Shown here piece by piece: positions 23,511 to 33,173 of a stretch of DNA of 64,000 bases; the stretch's first letter is position 1; each line of letters begins with the position of its first letter. The DNA is from Nepenthes gracilis. Lineage: Eukaryota; Streptophyta; Magnoliopsida; Caryophyllales; Nepenthaceae. The DNA lies in the NCBI GenBank assembly GCA_033239525.1, contig BSYO01000033.1, forward strand, positions 11,938,901 through 12,002,900, written 5' to 3'. Under the pieces are notes generated by a model. The model searched no databases. It worked only from the letters and a program-made list of their open reading frames with translations, and was not told the origin of the DNA. Both the position numbers and the translations under genes were made by a program.

Positions 23511-24800
23511 TGAGAACTGGGGTCATGGTTTCAATAATGAAGTCAGCCAGAGCCTGCGCTTTTACAGCAGGTTCGGGCCGAAATTCGATGTCAAACTCGC
23601 CTAACTCGATAGCCCATTTTACCAGCCTTCCAGAAACGTCGGGTTTCTGGAGTATATTTTTCAGAAACTGGTCTGTAAGGACCACTACATGGTGCGCCTG
23701 AAAGTATGGCTTTAACTTTCGGCCAGAGAATATAATTGCCAAGGCCAGTTTCTCTGTGCGCGAGTAGTGGGTCTCCGGGCCAGTTAACATTTTACTTACG
23801 TATTAGACCGGCTGTTGAGTGTCGGAGTCCTGGCTTACGAGGACAGAACTGAGGGATGCTTCCAACACTACCAGGTAAATGTACAACTCTTCTCCGCCCT
23901 TGGGTGACACTAGCAACGGCGGGCTAGCCAGATATCGCTTCAATTCATCGAAAGCAGTCTGCCGTCCATTGAAACCCGTTGGATTTTGTTCTCCTTAGGG
24001 CCTTAAAGAAGGGCTGGTACTTATCGCCAGACTTCGCAAGGAAGCGGGACAGCGCTACCAACTGTCCAGTTAATCGCTGGACGTCCTTTATGCTCCGCGG
24101 TGGAGCCATGTCTGCGAGAGCCTTAATCTTCTCTGGGTTCGCCTCAATTCCCCGTTGGGAGACGATGAAACCCAAGAATTTGCCGGAGGCTACCCCGAAG
24201 ACACACTTTGCCGGGTTCAGCTTCATGTGATGCTTGCAGAGCACTTCAAACGACTCTGTCAGGTCGCGGATGTGGTCGCCGGTGACCTTGCTCTTGGCGA
24301 GCATGTCGTCGACGTAGACCTTCATGTTGCGACCGATCTGTTTTTCAAACATCTTGTTGACCAGTCGTTGATAAGTTGCTCCAGCGTTTTTTAGTCCGAA
24401 GGGTATCACTTTGTAACAGTAGGTACCCTGATCAGTCATGAACGAGATGTGCTCCTCGTTCTCTGGATTCATCCGAATCTAGTTGTAACCTGAATAGGCG
24501 TCCATGAAACTTAGCAACTCATGTCTGGCTGTCGAGTCAACTAGCAGGTCGATCCTAGGTAAGAGAAAGCTGTCTTTTGGGCAGGTTCTGTTAACGTCGG
24601 TGAAATCAGTGCACATCCGTCATTTTCCATTGCTTTTCTTCACTAGGATGATGTTAGAGAGCCAATTCGGGTAGTGGACTTCTCTAATAAATCCTGCATC
24701 CATCAGTTTCTTCACCTCATCTCCAATGGCGATCAGCTTCTCTACGGAGTGGTTTCTTCGCTTCTACCTAACGGGCTTCCGGCTAAGATCAAGCCCCAAC
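23511..24800 (-). pseudogene. Reverse transcriptase and RNase H of Tat-1 (decayed)
   Basis: The RT part includes MNPENEEHISFMTDQGTYCY, PFGLKNAGATYQRLVNKMF and the active-site block MKVYVDDMLAKSK, followed by the FLGFIVSQRGIEANPEKI block. The RNase H part includes YSRTEKLALAIIFSGRKLKPY and GRLVKWAIELGEFDIEF. The YVDD core is intact. Two stops replace conserved residues: TAG at 24,481-24,479 in place of Gln (GYN-Q-IRM) and TGA at 24,622-24,620 in place of Trp (W-RMC). The frame is also broken around 23,790-23,945. Confidence 0.9.
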
Positions 24801-25134
24801 TTGTGGACCATCACCTCAGCCGGAATCCCAGGCATGTTTGCTGGGGTCCACGCGAAGATATTAGCATTCCGTCGCAGGAACGCAATCAACTCATCGCGCA
24901 GTGTTCTGGTGAGTGAGACGCCGATCCGTACACACCTTTCCGATTCTTCTGGGTTCAGTGGGACTAGATATGTAGTTTCGCGAGGCTGCGCTTGCTGTAG
25001 GGTTGTCTCATCTCAATAATCGAGTTCCCCAACTGTTCTAGTACTGCTGCTAGGGGTAACCTGAGACATGTAGCATGTCCGTCCAGTAACTTGGTCACCT
25101 AACACCTCTCCTACACTGTAAGGTGTTGGGAACT

Positions 25135-25440
25135 TCATCTTGAGGTGTGGAATTGAGATGATGCTCCGAACGCTGTTAAGCACGGTCTGCCTAGTATAGC
25201 GTTATAAACAAATGGTAGGTTGACTACCAAGAAGGTGAGTGTTTGATTCGCTGTTTTTGGATACGTGTCCAAGGTGACCTCCAACTGGATGATCCTTTGG
25301 ACAGGCACTGGCTCGTTGTTAAGGCCATACAATGGGCATTCGACAGGTTTTAATTGGTTCTTTTTTAAGCCTAATTTAAAGAATGTATCCAAATAAAGTA
25401 AATTCTTTGAACTACCATTACCGATAAACACTCGCTTCAG
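25135..25440 (-). pseudogene. Aspartic protease of Tat-1, catalytic Asp lost
   Basis: The translation reads VFIGNGSSKNLLYLDTFFKL, then CPLYGLNNEPVPV, and ends near NLPFVYNAILGRPCLTAFGA. In related gypsy elements the active site is D-N-G-S-S; here it is G-N-G-S-S, so the catalytic Asp is missing. Gag-Pol processing would fail even without the stops around it. Confidence 0.8.
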
Positions 25441-26652
25441 CTAGTAGTTGACACTACCGTCTGAAACGAGCGCGGATACAACGAGGGGGTCAACATGGGG
25501 GGATATACATGAGCCAAATCATTATCATTGAAGCTAATTGTGTTGTCCGTCATGCACTGCTTCTTCCTCCTAATCTGCTGCTCCTTGTCGTCAGTTGAGT
25601 TTTTGGCAGGTCGAGTGGTGACCATATTAACCACCCCTACAGTAACATGGTTTCGGAGGAGAGACGGCTCTCGCCCTTCTTTGCCAGCTACTCCAGAATT
25701 CTGCCTAAGGCCCTTGGCGAACTTGGTGTGGTGGCCCCTGCGAATTAGCTCATCAATCTCCCTTTGCAGCGTCTTGTAATCCTCAATAGAGTGTCCAGCA
25801 GAGCGGTGGAAGTTACAGTACTTCGATTGGTTCCCAGTATCCTTCTTCAGTGGTTTTGGCCACTTCAAGAATTTTTCTCCGCGGATCTGTATGGGGACAT
25901 TCGAGCGTGTGTTCGTCAGGGGCGTAAAGTTGATGGGTTCGTAATCTCAAGGTTACGCGGCCCAATCTGTCTTGCTTTCGGCGGGAGTGATCTTTGCGCG
26001 CCATATTTTCTTTTCCCTCTCCGTGGAGTGATCGAGGTGACCGCGTTTTGGGCGTTTGCCCCGTTGGCCTTCTCTGCGCCGCGTATGTCGGGTGATTGAC
26101 TCCGCCTTCCTGAAGGTTTGGGGATTCTTATGAGCCAGATTCTTGAAGAAGTCCCCGTAGGTCAACGCGGAGATAAAACTGCCCAGTTTTATCTCCTCTG
26201 TGATCCAGGGAATCCGCCTGACCTCTGCCACAAAGCGTTCCAAAAATCGTCGTGGGTTCTCTCCTGACTTCTGCTTGATGTGGGAGAGGTGTCATGGTTG
26301 CTTCTCTTCCCGTCGACTCGAGACGTACTGAGCGAGGAAAAGATCTGTGAGCTCCCGGAAGTTGCTGATTGTGCCTGAAGGGAGGTGATGAAATCAGATG
26401 CAGGCATCTCCCTTCAGCTTGAGTTGAAAGCAGCTGGCACATCACTGAGTCTTCCAACCCCTGTAGACTCAGATGGGTGCGGAAGTGGTCCAGATGGTCA
26501 ATTTGATCACTACTCCCATCGTATGAGTCAAGGGAAGGCATCTTGAACTTGTTAGGCATTGGACGGTTTAGGATCTCCACTGTGAAAGGAGATCTGTCAA
26601 GGTCAACAGCGCGCTCATCATCCTTGTACACGCGGTTCCAAATCTTATCCAT
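25437..26652 (-). pseudogene. gag of Tat-1 (decayed, frameshifted)
   Basis: The minus strand carries KFKMPSLDSYDGSSDQIDHL and a RTHLSLQGLEDSVMCQLL segment, then in other frames RREEKQP, RRFLERFVAEVRRIPWI and FISALTYGDFFKNLA. These are landmarks of plant retrotransposon gag. The zinc-knuckle-like segment reads SKYCNFHRSAGHSIEDYKTL, with Tyr where the last Cys is usual. At least two frameshifts are needed to read it through. Confidence 0.85.
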
Positions 26653-26910
26653 ACGCGGATCTGCTCAAGCAGCGTTAGCAGATCTCTTTGAGTTGAGGTA
26701 AGCTCTCAACTCTATTTTGTCCCCAAAGGGTCTAATAGTCGGCTGGCTACTGCCTCCAACGAACTTGGCAGTCCTGGAAGCTTACTCCTGGATTGTGTTC
26801 TCATTTTCCACACAAGAGTATCGGAAATTTCTTCTTTCCGGACTTTCTACCGGAGTTGTGCTCCCGAGCGCTCTTTAGGCCTATTCTGGCCTGGAGCGCG
26901 CGAAGAGGTT

Positions 26911-27724
26911 GGGATTGAATTATTTACGGGTTTAGATATTTTTGTTGAATTATAGGCTGGGATTGAATTATTGTAATTTAACTACAGGCTTTTTGTTGAA
27001 TTTTTAGGTTTTAGATATTTTCATCTTTGAAGAATACATGGAATTAAGTTTATTTTATACCATTTTATTTTTTTAAAAAAATTTTAAATGGATTAGAAAG
27101 TATCTTACTTAATTAAATTGAGGCTATTTATTCCAACAACACATGAGATCTTTTAACTTGGCCATACTGTTATATTAGAGACATTGATATAAATTTTTAT
27201 AGATAATAATTTATTAAATTTTAAAATAATTTTTTTTTATTCAGTATATTATTCAACATAAAAAAATATAATACAGATCAATATTGATCTTATTAAATAC
27301 TATTTTATGAGTAAAAATATGTCTCAAATAAAAAAATATTCCTAATAATAGAAATAAGATTACTCCTTCACACAATTAATATAAAATAATCTGCCTCCAC
27401 CATGTTTGAAAATATCAAATTAGCATATTATAATTATATTAAGACTTATTAAAAGATACCATTGTCTTCAAAACCCAACTTTTAAAGTAATGTTATACAT
27501 CAAAGTGAATTATTCAATCAAAATCCAAATTTTATATAAAAAAAATGGTATGATATATCTGAATATATAATGTTTTATAAAAAAGGTCAAAAAAATTATG
27601 TAAAATAAAAAATTGAATAAGAGAGAAATCACATTAACAAAGAAACTCCGACAAATTGAAAGATCGAATTGATAAACAATCATATATCTTCGTCTTCCTG
27701 TTCGTCGCTACTCGATTCCTTAAA
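26911..27724. other. AT-rich intergenic stretch between Tat-1 and the HSF gene
   Basis: It begins with a short internal repeat, GGGATTGAATTATT, at about 26,912 and 26,960. The rest is AT-rich without recognised genes. It may include the 3' untranslated region of the HSF gene near 27,650-27,724. Confidence 0.5.
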
Positions 27725-27778
27725 TCACTCGTTTAGTATTCCTCGCAAGAATATTTCATCTAGTTCTTTATTCTCATC
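27725..27778 (-). pseudogene. Untranslated remnant of the HSF activation motif
   Basis: Past the TGA at 27,779-27,781 the same frame continues DENKELDEIFLRGILNE to a second TGA at 27,725-27,727. HSFA2-type proteins have an AHA motif of the form D-E-F-W-E-E-L-L-N-E here, so this is its recognisable remains with the central Trp replaced. A further acidic stretch follows the second stop. Confidence 0.65.
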
Positions 27779-30039
27779 TCATTCTTCCTCCTCGACTTCC
27801 TTCCTATCGCGACCGTATCCTTGCATTTCCAACGCGAGGGTCTCGAGCTCAGACACCTTGGACCCATCAAACCGATTGACGGATTCCATAGGCTCAGCCT
27901 TAAAGGGTCTGAATCCAGCGACATTGTGGCTTGTTTCAGGCCCTCGGAGGTGGTGACCGCTAGCCAATTGATCGATGGCTCGGCTCCTTTTCTTGCTCAA
28001 GGCTTCTCCGAGCTCCTCTCTTTTCCCTCTTTGTCGGGCTAATTGGCATAGGAATCCCTGGTTTTGAATGACTCTTGCTAGGAAGCTCACCGTCTGTTGT
28101 TGCTTCCATTCCACGCAGTGCAGCCTTTCCTGCATTGCTCTGAGGCGTGCTCTAGTTTGCTGATGCTGCTGTCGCAGTTTCACTAGTTCCATCATTAAAA
28201 CCTGTTTATTGAGCCTCAGGCAATCGATTTCTTCATCTGGCTCGAATTGACCTACTTCGACACACGGGTCAATGGCTTGTCGAGGAGGAGGCTGAGGAGG
28301 CCTTCTCCTCTTGATGTTCTTAAGTAGGTGCCTTTGTCCCCTCAGAAACGCCTCGTTTGCAAATTCCCATCCCACTGGATCAATTTTTCTGAATCCCTGA
28401 AAGATAAAAATCGTATGCAATAAAGACTAAGCATTACATCAAATCCAATATTAAGCAATTTTGAGTAATCAAAATAACAACAATAGTAACACGGTTTTTA
28501 TTTTATTTTAAATGATTTTTTTGTAAGTCTCATATCTATTAATTATGTCATCTATAAATTCGTTTGATGTTAATATGAGAATTCACTGAAAAAAAAATCT
28601 CTGTAGTATAAAAAATTGATACATGATAGACATTTGTACATATTTGAGAGAATAATTAAGTCTAATCATGTGTGAAAAATGCAGTAGCATGATGTGCACC
28701 TGATGTTTGTGCCTAGATCGGTTGTGCCTGATGGGTTCAAGATGAGCACACATACACCAACATGAATATAAAATGTCACTGATTGCCCAGGAGACCACCA
28801 GTACAATTGACCACAGCACTTCTAATCAGTACAGAACTGCTGATAACATGATTCAAGATATTGGACCCACACTGGGAAACTTCTAGACTGTTTGAAACCT
28901 AATACAAAGTAAAGAAGGAATGGAAAAAGAAGGATCAGATCCAGGGAAAGATGAAGGGCAGAAAAGTTCGAAGTAGACGAGGAGTGAGAATAGCAAGAAA
29001 ATTGGCCAGTGTTGAGTAAAAGAGACAGCATTTAGCTCATTCTAACAGAGAAAACTTTTCAATGATAAAGTCGTACGATTTTAGGCTGTTCTTTTTATAA
29101 ACAGGGTATTGTATGTCCAAAATAACATCTGCAACAGACTCGAAGACATTATCATCGTACGAGGGAATCCATATCAACACTTTCCGATCATAGAACAGCC
29201 ACTTCAGGTTAAACAGAAAACACTTCAGGCACAACGACCGATGAAACTCAAAAGGAAGAAACCCCCACATTCGGGAATTTGAATATAAATTTTGAAGGAG
29301 ATTAAGAGAACAACTTAACACAGAAAATACGAGGAAAACAGCCAAAAGGATTGCGGAGTGATAACAACGAAGAGAATGAATGTGATCATCATAAAAAACA
29401 GTAAGAACAGAAGAACAGGAAGATCAAACAGAAAACTATATCAGAGAAATATCTGCCACAGTAGAGAGTATGAATCAAAACATGAAGAAACTCACTTTGA
29501 GCTTCAAAAATCCAATACATTTCTAGCGATTATGAAGGAAATAACAGATGTTCTTCAGAAGCCAAACTTAAATAAGTGCTAAGCTAACACATATAAGGAG
29601 TATGAATCAAATATCAGAGGAACTTCTGCTACAATAAGGAGTATGAATCAAAAATATGAACAATTCCACTTTCAAATCCAACACATCTATAGCGATAATG
29701 AAGGAAATAACAGGCGTTATTCGTTGTCAGGCTTACGTAAGTATTGAGCTGCCTGACAAAGCTAGAGAAGTTGTTATGCTTGAAGTGTCGTGGCAGAAGG
29801 TCAGTGGAGAAAGCACGAGGGTCCCTAACAACAAAGCTGTGACCTCCTCTGCTCCATGAAACGACGCGATCAGTAGCCGGATCGTCCACCATATCGTAAG
29901 TTTTGTTCAAAAATGGAGGCGGCCCAACATCGTGAAGGCCCTCCATGGGCTGCGGCGCCGGAGAAGTCGCCGGAATATCATGGTACGTCAATGAGCTTGA
30001 TTCCCGAAATTCCTCTTTGACAGCACACAAGGGATTCAT
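27779..30039 (-). CDS. HSFA2-like: Heat-shock transcription factor, class A (HSFA2-like), two exons, C-terminally truncated
   Basis: Exon 1 is 29,737-30,039 (101 codons) and exon 2 is 28,396 down to the stop at 27,779-27,781, giving 306 aa. The intron (28,397-29,736, donor GTAAGC, acceptor TTTCAG) lies at the family's conserved site, after RQLNTY and before GFRKI. Residues about 37-130 form the HSF DNA-binding domain ([36 protein letters not shown]). Residues about 146-213 form the HR-A/B oligomerisation region. KRRR (131-133) and KKRSR (235-239) look like nuclear signals. Class A members such as HSFA2 activate heat-stress genes in the nucleus. Here a TGA stops translation just before the activation (AHA-type) motif, and FVVRDP replaces the usual FVVWDP. 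I chose the ATG at 30,039; an upstream in-frame GTG at 30,048 is not a likely start. Confidence 0.85.
28397..29736 (-). other. Intron of the HSF gene with internal tandem duplication
   Basis: GT-AG intron of 1,340 bp. Near its 5' end (right side) a segment at about 29,448-29,550 recurs at about 29,625-29,725. Shared words include GAGTATGAATCAAAA and ATGAAGGAAATAACAG. Minus-strand open frames of 69 and 102 codons inside the intron (28,822-29,345) match no family I recognise. Confidence 0.7.
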
Positions 30040-30464
30040 AGTTCTCACCTAAATTACAACGGTTTCTCCCTTTTTTGAATCAATTCAGCGGTCGAATTCC
30101 AAGATTCTGATGCTAGGTGAGCCACATGATCTTATTAGAAACGTGCCCACACAAGAATCCAATGAATGAAAATGGTGAGACAGCTCGAAAATGCACAGAG
30201 AACCAAAAACAGATTTAAAAAAAAAAAAAAACAGAGAGAGTTAAACCCAACAGTCGATTGAATGAAACCGAAACCCAGAAAAGATTTGGAGCAACTGAAC
30301 GTCGAGCTACCAGCTCTCAACGATTTCAAGGCTCGAACAGCAGGAACCCGAACGAACAAAAAACAAAGAGAAAAAGGCCAAAAAACAGAGAGTTGAAGAC
30401 GGAAAAATAAGTAGGAGGAAAGTGGAAAGAGAGGTCAAATTGATCAGACGAAGATGATTAGTGT

Positions 30465-30474
30465 TTATAAATAG
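30465..30474 (-). promoter_or_regulatory. Possible TATA box of the HSF gene
   Basis: TTTATAAACA on the minus strand lies about 430 bp upstream of the ATG, implying a long 5' untranslated leader. It is the best TATA-like word close to the gene. I see no perfect tandem heat-shock element nearby. Confidence 0.3.
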
Positions 30475-30659
30475 AAGAATTTGTAGATGGGACTTGTCAA
30501 AATGCTGCAAACAGGCCGGACAGATGAGACTGTGGAGATATTTTTCGCAACAGCACTCTGTTTTCTGCCTCTTTCTTGGAAGGCCGTTTTGCTGGTTACT
30601 TGGTGCGAGCTGGTTCGTCAGTCAAAAGCCTAAATTAGAAAGATGATCTCTTAGTCGGT

Positions 30660-31412
30660 TTCCGGGGGAAACCGGGTGCCTGTCCGTTGGATTCTATAAA
30701 TTAAATTATTATTTTATAAATTTATAAAATAAAATCATTTTTATATAATAATATTTTAACAATATATATTTATAAATTAATATTTAATAAATTTATAAAA
30801 TATAATCCTAATAATTATAAAATTATTGTTTTTTACATTTATAAAATACAAATGTAAATATTTAATAAATAATAAAATTTTAGTTCAATTTATAAATAAA
30901 TTTATTTATATACTTAATTTTTGTATGAGCTTGTGTTTTATAAAATTAATTAAAAAATAAATAAATTAAAAATATTTAAAAAAGAGGTTAAAAATAACAA
31001 AAAAGGAGAAATAAAAAAATAAAAAAGAAAAAGAGATAACCTCCTTCGTGTTGAATTAAAACCAACGGACAGAGATGCGACACAGCATCTTCTTAGCCTG
31101 TGCTTTAGGCCACAAAATGAGGCTCAAAATTTTCGGAAAAAAATAATAATATTATATTATATTATATTATATGGTCAACATAAAAATAATATATTGTGGC
31201 GGAAAGTTCTAGAACTCTGGCTAGCGCCAGAGTTTGCTCTTGCTCATTGGCTCTTCGTAGAAGGTTCTGGAATTTATAGGCAAGCGAAGCTTGGGCCTTG
31301 GGTTATGTCATCTTATGTCATGTAACGTACGGAGATAGACAAGAGAAATTTTCTTATCGGTTGCTCCTTAAACGTAACAGACACTTCATTATTTTTAGAT
31401 TTCTACGTCAAT

Positions 31413-31445
<33 letters not shown>
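30660..31445. other. AT-rich spacer
   Basis: TTTATAAAATTAT-type low-complexity sequence fills about 30,700-30,960. A (TATAT)n pentamer run lies at about 31,148-31,172 and an (ATT)n run at about 31,413-31,440. No gene is recognised. Confidence 0.6.
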
Positions 31446-31446
<1 letters not shown>

Positions 31447-32521
31447 GTTGCATTTGATTCTGTGATCCAAGTATTGAACACAAAAGATTTTAAATAGGGT
31501 GTTGAGAAGGAGAGATTAAACCAAATTTTTTATTAGGCAGTTCTCCTGAATGAAGAAGAAAAACCACGAAACTCTTGGCCTTTTAAAAATACTTCACTAT
31601 GAGTGGAAGTCTTACAATATACAAGTTTTGGGAGTATCTTCCCCTTTTTCTTTTGTTTGTGTTCTCTCCTTTGAAAGGCTTTCTCGTTTGGAAGCTTTCT
31701 GAGCCATTTTCCCATTTTGTTTGTTCTCCTTGAAAAGAGGAAAAAAAGTCCCTTACAAAGGAGTTTCACTGGGTATTTATAGGAAAAATCATGCCATTGG
31801 GAAGAGGACACGTAGCGGCAAGGTGTATGGAGGGAGGCCCACTTGCCCCGTAGGTTTTTCTGGCGCGCCGCCACCCGGCTCTTGGTGTGGCGTGTCAGGG
31901 ACACTTGTGGCCAGCCCTGTGGATGCGGCGCCTGCTCTACGGATACGGCATGTCAGGGACGCCAGCCCTACAGATACGGCGTGTTAGGAGCCGTTTGGAT
32001 TCTTCATGATGGCACGTGCTTCTTGGTAATGATGAAGTTGCTGAGTTGGCGCTCACGGCCATGTATAAAATAGTCATCGTCCTTGTGTGACGTGCCTTGT
32101 TCCTTTGTGAATTCGCGGACTCGTTGGTGGAGACAGCTTTCGGACGTTAACTGCTTTCTTGGTGGTTTAGAGGATCTTTGGTTCCTCGTGAGGGGTCCTC
32201 GGGTCTTTTCCTAGTCCTCGTATTTGTGGGGATAGGGTTCTCGGACGCTTCTTGGGTGTCCTTGATGTCATCAGCCCTTTGTGGTGTCATCGAGCCCCTA
32301 TTGATTAAAGAGACCTCTCGGACCTCTGCCGTTACTTTGACTTTTGGGACACTAGCTCACGTTCTCGAACTCGTTAAGCCAGTCTGGGGTAAGGAGCTAG
32401 CTTAGGTTTTTGAGCCTCTTGGGCCATCCAGTCCTCCTGGTTCGTGAATACGTCTTTGGGCTTTTTATTTGTGTCCTTTATTTGGGCTGCGTTTTATGGG
32501 CTCCTATATTGAGACCCAACA
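31446..32521 (-). mobile_element. Solo LTR (1,076 bp) with ATATA target duplication
   Basis: On the minus strand it begins TGTTGGGTCTCAATATAGG and ends GCAACA, with TGTTG/CAACA terminal inverted repeats. It is flanked by ATATA at 31,441-31,445 and 32,522-32,526. The flank is itself AT-rich, so the duplication alone is weak evidence. A TATA-like CTATAAATACCC lies on the minus strand near 31,780. Diverged repeats of about 40-50 bp (GGATACGGCATGTCAGGGAC and relatives) lie at 31,880-31,990. There is no internal region, as expected after LTR-LTR recombination. Confidence 0.75.
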
Positions 32522-32526
32522 ATATA

Positions 32527-33173
32527 CATATATAATATCATATTATTAAAAATATTATAATAATAGCAAAAATATATTCATCTGATACCAATATATTATG
32601 ATACTATTACTTGTATTTTACCAAATTTGGTTGGTGGATTAGGATTTAATAGAAATAAAATAATTATAACGAGGCATATATATTATTAATTACATGAGAA
32701 AACAGTTAAAAAATAAAAATATTACTTCCAAAAATGGAGTGGGTGATTTAGCAAAATAACTATTCCAATGTAATGTCATACAGATTATCAATTTAGCATA
32801 AAATTTTACCAAATATAAAATTTCTGGAATAACAAAAGACGGGAAAAAATTAATGATGTAGATTTCATCCAGCCATGCACATTTACGGACCCACACAAAA
32901 ATAAATACATCGATTGATACCGAGTCAAACATGTCTAAAAGATGACTAAAGGGCCTCCCTAAATTATTGTTTAACAACTTAAACAGACTGAATTGATCCG
33001 TGTCGGACCAAATTGCACTTTTCCCTGTCATTTCTGCGTCCAATTTATAATCAAAATCCAGGAGATTACAGAGCTCAGCTCACTAAGAGAGATTAATACC
33101 TCCGCAACTCGATGAGGTGGGTTAACTAGGCAAATCCACAAGGTGGGTTAACTCGGCAAAAACTCATTTATCC
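32527..33173. other. Spacer downstream of the WDR4 gene
   Basis: AT-rich sequence that probably includes the WDR4 3' untranslated region close to 33,173. A small direct repeat, AGGTGGGTTAACT, occurs at about 33,114 and 33,140. The 117-codon minus-strand frame at 32,690-33,043 is unlike any family I know, so I do not call it a gene. Confidence 0.5.

Larger units (their letters stand above)
17880..26910 (-). mobile_element. Tat-lineage Ty3/gypsy retrotransposon on the minus strand (Tat-1), 5' LTR not found
   Basis: Read on the minus strand from right to left the order is gag, protease, reverse transcriptase, RNase H, a second RNase H, integrase, a spacer with tandem repeats, an antisense ORF, then LTR sequence. 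The extra RNase H and an additional ORF between pol and the 3' LTR are known traits of the Tat lineage. The LTR end carries CTTGAGCGTCGGTGTG (minus strand, about 17,993-18,008), typical of Tat/Retand LTRs. No matching LTR or primer-binding site is visible to the right of gag, so the 5' end seems deleted near 26,910. Every coding domain has stops or frameshifts. The left boundary is approximate. Confidence 0.8.

Noticed and set aside
25528..26099. Plus-strand open frames of 83-111 codons opposite Tat-1 gag
   Set aside because: They are shadows of the decayed gag frame on the other strand, without family resemblance or conserved structure.
26880..27010. Possible 5' LTR of Tat-1 at its right end
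   Set aside because: The sequence does not match the left LTR, has no CTTGAGCGTCGG motif and no TGGCGCC-type primer site. I treat the 5' LTR as absent.
28822..29345. Minus-strand frames of 69 and 102 codons as extra genes
   Set aside because: They lie within the HSF intron, match no family, and no splice or start context supports them.
30040..30048. An earlier start for the HSF protein (frame beginning Met-Arg-Thr-Met)
   Set aside because: The first codon of that frame is GTG. The first ATG is at 30,039 and fits plant initiation.
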